64,000 nucleotides of DNA, taken from Struthio camelus (Eukaryota; Chordata; Aves; Struthioniformes; Struthionidae). Location of the stretch: contig NC_090968.1 of NCBI RefSeq assembly GCF_040807025.1, positions 1,426,001-1,490,000 of the forward strand, written 5' to 3'. This document shows, piece after piece, positions 61,082 to 64,000 of this stretch. The notes under the pieces were generated by a model. The model did not search any database, had not been told where the DNA came from, and saw only the letters and a list, made by a program, of their open reading frames with translations. The number at the start of each line of letters is the position of its first letter. Within the stretch, counting starts at the first letter, position 1. The position numbers and the translations under genes are program-made.

Positions 61082-64000
61082 GTAAGAAGATGCCTCTCTC
61101 TGCGCAGGGGAGGAGCTCGCTCCCTGTAGAGCAAGGAGCACAGCTTTCCGCTGCCCTGGGCACACCGTGAGCGAGTGAAGAGGGATACAGGAGCAGCTCT
61201 GCTGATGCCCTGCTCCTTTGGTAGCTCGGTCCAGCGCTAAAAAAGCCACTCCATTTAGTGCATTTGATGCATCTGTCTGTTTTGCATGGAAAATTTGCAG
61301 GCTAAGTGCCGGCTTGCTGGTCTGCCTTATTTTTGACAGCAGTTGCTGACCTGTTGGAGCGGATGCATCAGCTGATGCTTGCGCGACAGTAGGAAGATTA
61401 AAGCTATTGTTACCCAGACAGAGCAATTATCATAGCACAGTTGGCTCTTAACCCCAGCCCAGGAACTGCAGAGAGGGAGAGACCTTTTCCCATGCGGGTA
61501 TTGTTTGGTGTTTGAAAACTAGCCTCTGGTGTTATACTCATGTGGAGTTGGTTATCATTTCCCACTTCCTGCCTAGCTCAAAACTGGTGTGGGACAGCAC
61601 GCGGGTCCTGTTTCCCGTATTTCGAATGTGTTTTTGATAGAACTTCTGATGTCCTAAAATAAAAGTTCAGGAAACACTTCCTTGCAATTTGCAAACTGGA
61701 AAGAGCTGGGGTGCTGCTAGCTCCTGAAGCGTGTTGAAAACCTTCTGCTGACTGATACATTCAGACCCATGCTGCCAAAATCAACCTTTCAGGAGAAATG
61801 GGTCTCTAGCAGAAAGGAAACATCCGCTGGCTAAAGGAGCAATGCAGGCATAAATGGTATGGCCAATATTTAGCTTGAGAGAGCATTTAAATGTATCCAC
61901 AGCTGTGTCGTTCTCTAGTTTTTGGTTACGCTCTGGTCTGTCAAGCAGCCTGGGCTTTACTGGTGGCTGCGGTGGGAAGGTAACAAGTCCAACTGCCAGG
62001 GAGGTGATGTTATATTTAACCACTGTCTTGCTACAAAGAAGCACCCGCTGCAGATTGGGACCCTGCTCAGGTATTGGAAAAATCCCATGTACTAGGCAAC
62101 AGGATAACACAATAACTACAGCACTGGGAAAGTCCAGAGGTCTGCCCAGCCTTGGACTCTGCTGTCTGGCTTGAAGGGCAGCGCACGCACCCAGCTCATC
62201 TCCGCAGGAAAAGACTGCAGTCAGCAGTCGGCTTCGCTTTTCTTGAACAAGCTGAAGCTGGAACCTGCTCGGGAGGGCTGTAGATCTTGCCTCGTGGCTG
62301 ATGTCATGGGAGATGATCGCCCTGCCGGCTGTGGTCAGCTTTGGCTTCTCCTGGCTGACTGTTTTTAGTATCGTGCAGCCTAGTTGGTGGAATAAGCGGG
62401 TAGACGCCAAGTTAAAACAAGTGGCGACTGATGCAATTGGAGGCAGCAACTCCATGTCATCAATTTGAATGCAAAACGTTCAACCTCCTCTGCGTTCCCT
62501 TCGCTTCCTCAGCCTCTGAAATGGCAGTGTTGGGAGGCGGTCGCTCTTGGCCTTGTTTTTCTAACATGGCTGTATTGAGAGATCTGCCTCCGTTTCTGCA
62601 CCGGTATCGTTGTACCGCTGTAGCTACAGTGGAATAACCCTGTGTGGATACTCTGGCTCATAAGCTGCTGTGGGATGTCCGGGCAGGGAATTTCAGCATA
62701 GAGTGTGGAGGTACGAAAGAATATGAAGGTAAGAAGCCCTGCCTGTGACATGCAACCTAATTAAAACACCAGGCCATTAATTTCTTAAATGGGATTGAGC
62801 TCTAATTATAGGTGAGCAGTGATCCTGCTCTGCTGTGGTTCTTAGTGGCACCGGTGATGGCTTGCTTCCTAATTGCAGCAGTGGTCGCATGTCCAATTCA
62901 TTATTTCCTTTTCAATAACTGCTGCAGTCTTGTTTTGAGTTGGGGAAAACAATCTGCCTTTTTGTCACCGTAACGAAGGCGGTCGCGCCACCCACCCGGC
63001 TGGATCACTGCCGCTTGCTGCTCTCCTGGCTGCCTACATAGCTCGACGTGTCAGTGCTCTGCAGCTGTTTCTGCGAGAAACACGGCTCCTACTGGGGAAA
63101 AGACCACCTCCTCGTTCCCACATCAGTTTGAGGACTTGCTGCGTACCCACGTACTGCTGAGTCGACCTAGAAACAAAACGACCAAGCCCCACCGTGTGCC
63201 ACTCCTCATTCAAGCGGTTTAGCAGCTGTGGCCGCCCCAACTGGCCTCTGGTCCCAACAGCGACGCGCCGGCCGCGGAGCCCCAGAGTGCCTGACCTGAG
63301 GGCTTGAGCGTAGCGAGCTCCCGTCTTGCCTATAGCTAAATTACAGGATAGCCCTCGTGCTTGGTTGCGAGCCGGATGGTTATACAAGCAAAGAGTTCCC
63401 AGACAAAGCTGGCCCAGAGAAAGCACTTTCCATGCGGCGAGCGGTGCTTAGGGGCACGCTGTCTAGCTTTGCAGAGATCATGTGGCATCCGGTTCATTCG
63501 TAGCAATTTCCCTTGAAGTTAATGGCGGATTTCAGGCGTTTCGGCTGGCAAAACCACAAAAATCCTTTTCTAAAACCCTATTGGGATACTTTAGGAATAG
63601 GAATGCCACGTGCAACCGCCATGCACATCGGTGGGATCTGTAGCTTTTTCTGGTAAATAAGGTCAGATCAGTATACCTGTTTTATAAAAGAGATGTAGGA
63701 TGCAAGAGATTGTTATAACTGGGTAACTGTCTTGATGGCTAAGAGCATAATTCAGCGTTTAGCTTTTCAGAGCTTAAAGAAAATATACCATATTTTCCGT
63801 ACCGTATGCCTATACCATAGTAACAGACAGTGCGTCCTGACCTACTGGAAAGGATAGCTGAGCCCAAAGCTTCCAGAACAGGAGCTAGTCAAGAAATAAA
63901 CCGTGGCTTGCCAATGTGAGAGCGCGGGCCATTGAGATAAAGCAAGTCTTGCACAGTGAGATGTCCGCCGTTGTGGAAGGGAGATGTCTCTTCAGACTAC
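61082..64000 (+). other. OGDH intron 3, running off the window
   Basis: Sequence after the GTAAGA donor at 61082. No further OGDH exon was found (the expected next residues, RGHHVAQLDPLG, are not encoded here). No repeat family was recognised. Confidence 0.6.

Noticed and set aside
61082-64000. A further OGDH exon near the right edge
   Set aside because: No segment encodes the conserved residues that follow LIRAYQ in OGDH; the remaining ORFs are unrelated.

Overview
The window is vertebrate nuclear DNA and most likely from a bird. It holds seven protein-coding genes with GT-AG introns, very GC-rich CpG-island promoters, short intergenic spacers and abundant GC-rich minisatellites, as on avian microchromosomes. 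A degraded CR1 LINE fragment and an interleukin-1 beta very close to chicken IL1B, but not identical to it, support this. There is no sign of bacterial or plasmid sequence.

Layout from left to right: the last three exons of NPC1L1 (+, 1-675); MRPS24 complete (-, 1087-4732), whose first intron is almost entirely two abutting minisatellites (46-bp and 40-bp units); a G-rich minisatellite and a gene-poor spacer (4880-7700); SLC20A1 complete (+, about 8027-19435); NT5DC4 complete (+, 20787-24899); CKAP2L complete (-, 26844-34890), with a Ty3/gypsy-type reverse-transcriptase fossil just past its stop codon; IL1B complete (-, 37063-38441, with a noncoding first exon near 38.6 kb); and the 5' part of OGDH (+, CpG-island exon 1 near 40.4 kb, coding exons at 46.7 and 60.9 kb), which runs off the right edge. 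All exon joins were checked for reading phase, and each complete gene gives an uninterrupted protein: MRPS24 172 aa, SLC20A1 685 aa, NT5DC4 525 aa, CKAP2L 702 aa, IL1B 274 aa.

The genes are unrelated housekeeping or immune genes, not an operon-like system: sterol uptake (NPC1L1), mitochondrial translation (MRPS24), phosphate import (SLC20A1), a cytosolic IMP/GMP-type 5'-nucleotidase relative (NT5DC4), mitotic spindle organisation (CKAP2L), inflammation (IL1B) and the TCA cycle (OGDH). The gene order is informative. In human, SLC20A1-NT5DC4-CKAP2L-IL1B lies on 2q14, while NPC1L1, OGDH and MRPS24 lie on 7p13. Here the first block sits inside the second, and IL1A, DDX56 and TMED4 are absent from the places the human map predicts.

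I found no clearly undescribed system. The most unusual material is the pair of minisatellites in MRPS24 intron 1, with about 20 perfect consecutive 40-bp copies and a 236-bp higher-order repeat. Next come the 26-copy perfect hexamer array upstream of CKAP2L, a possible uncharacterised secreted-peptide exon at 6323-6470, and the fully conserved catalytic set of the NT5C2-like NT5DC4.
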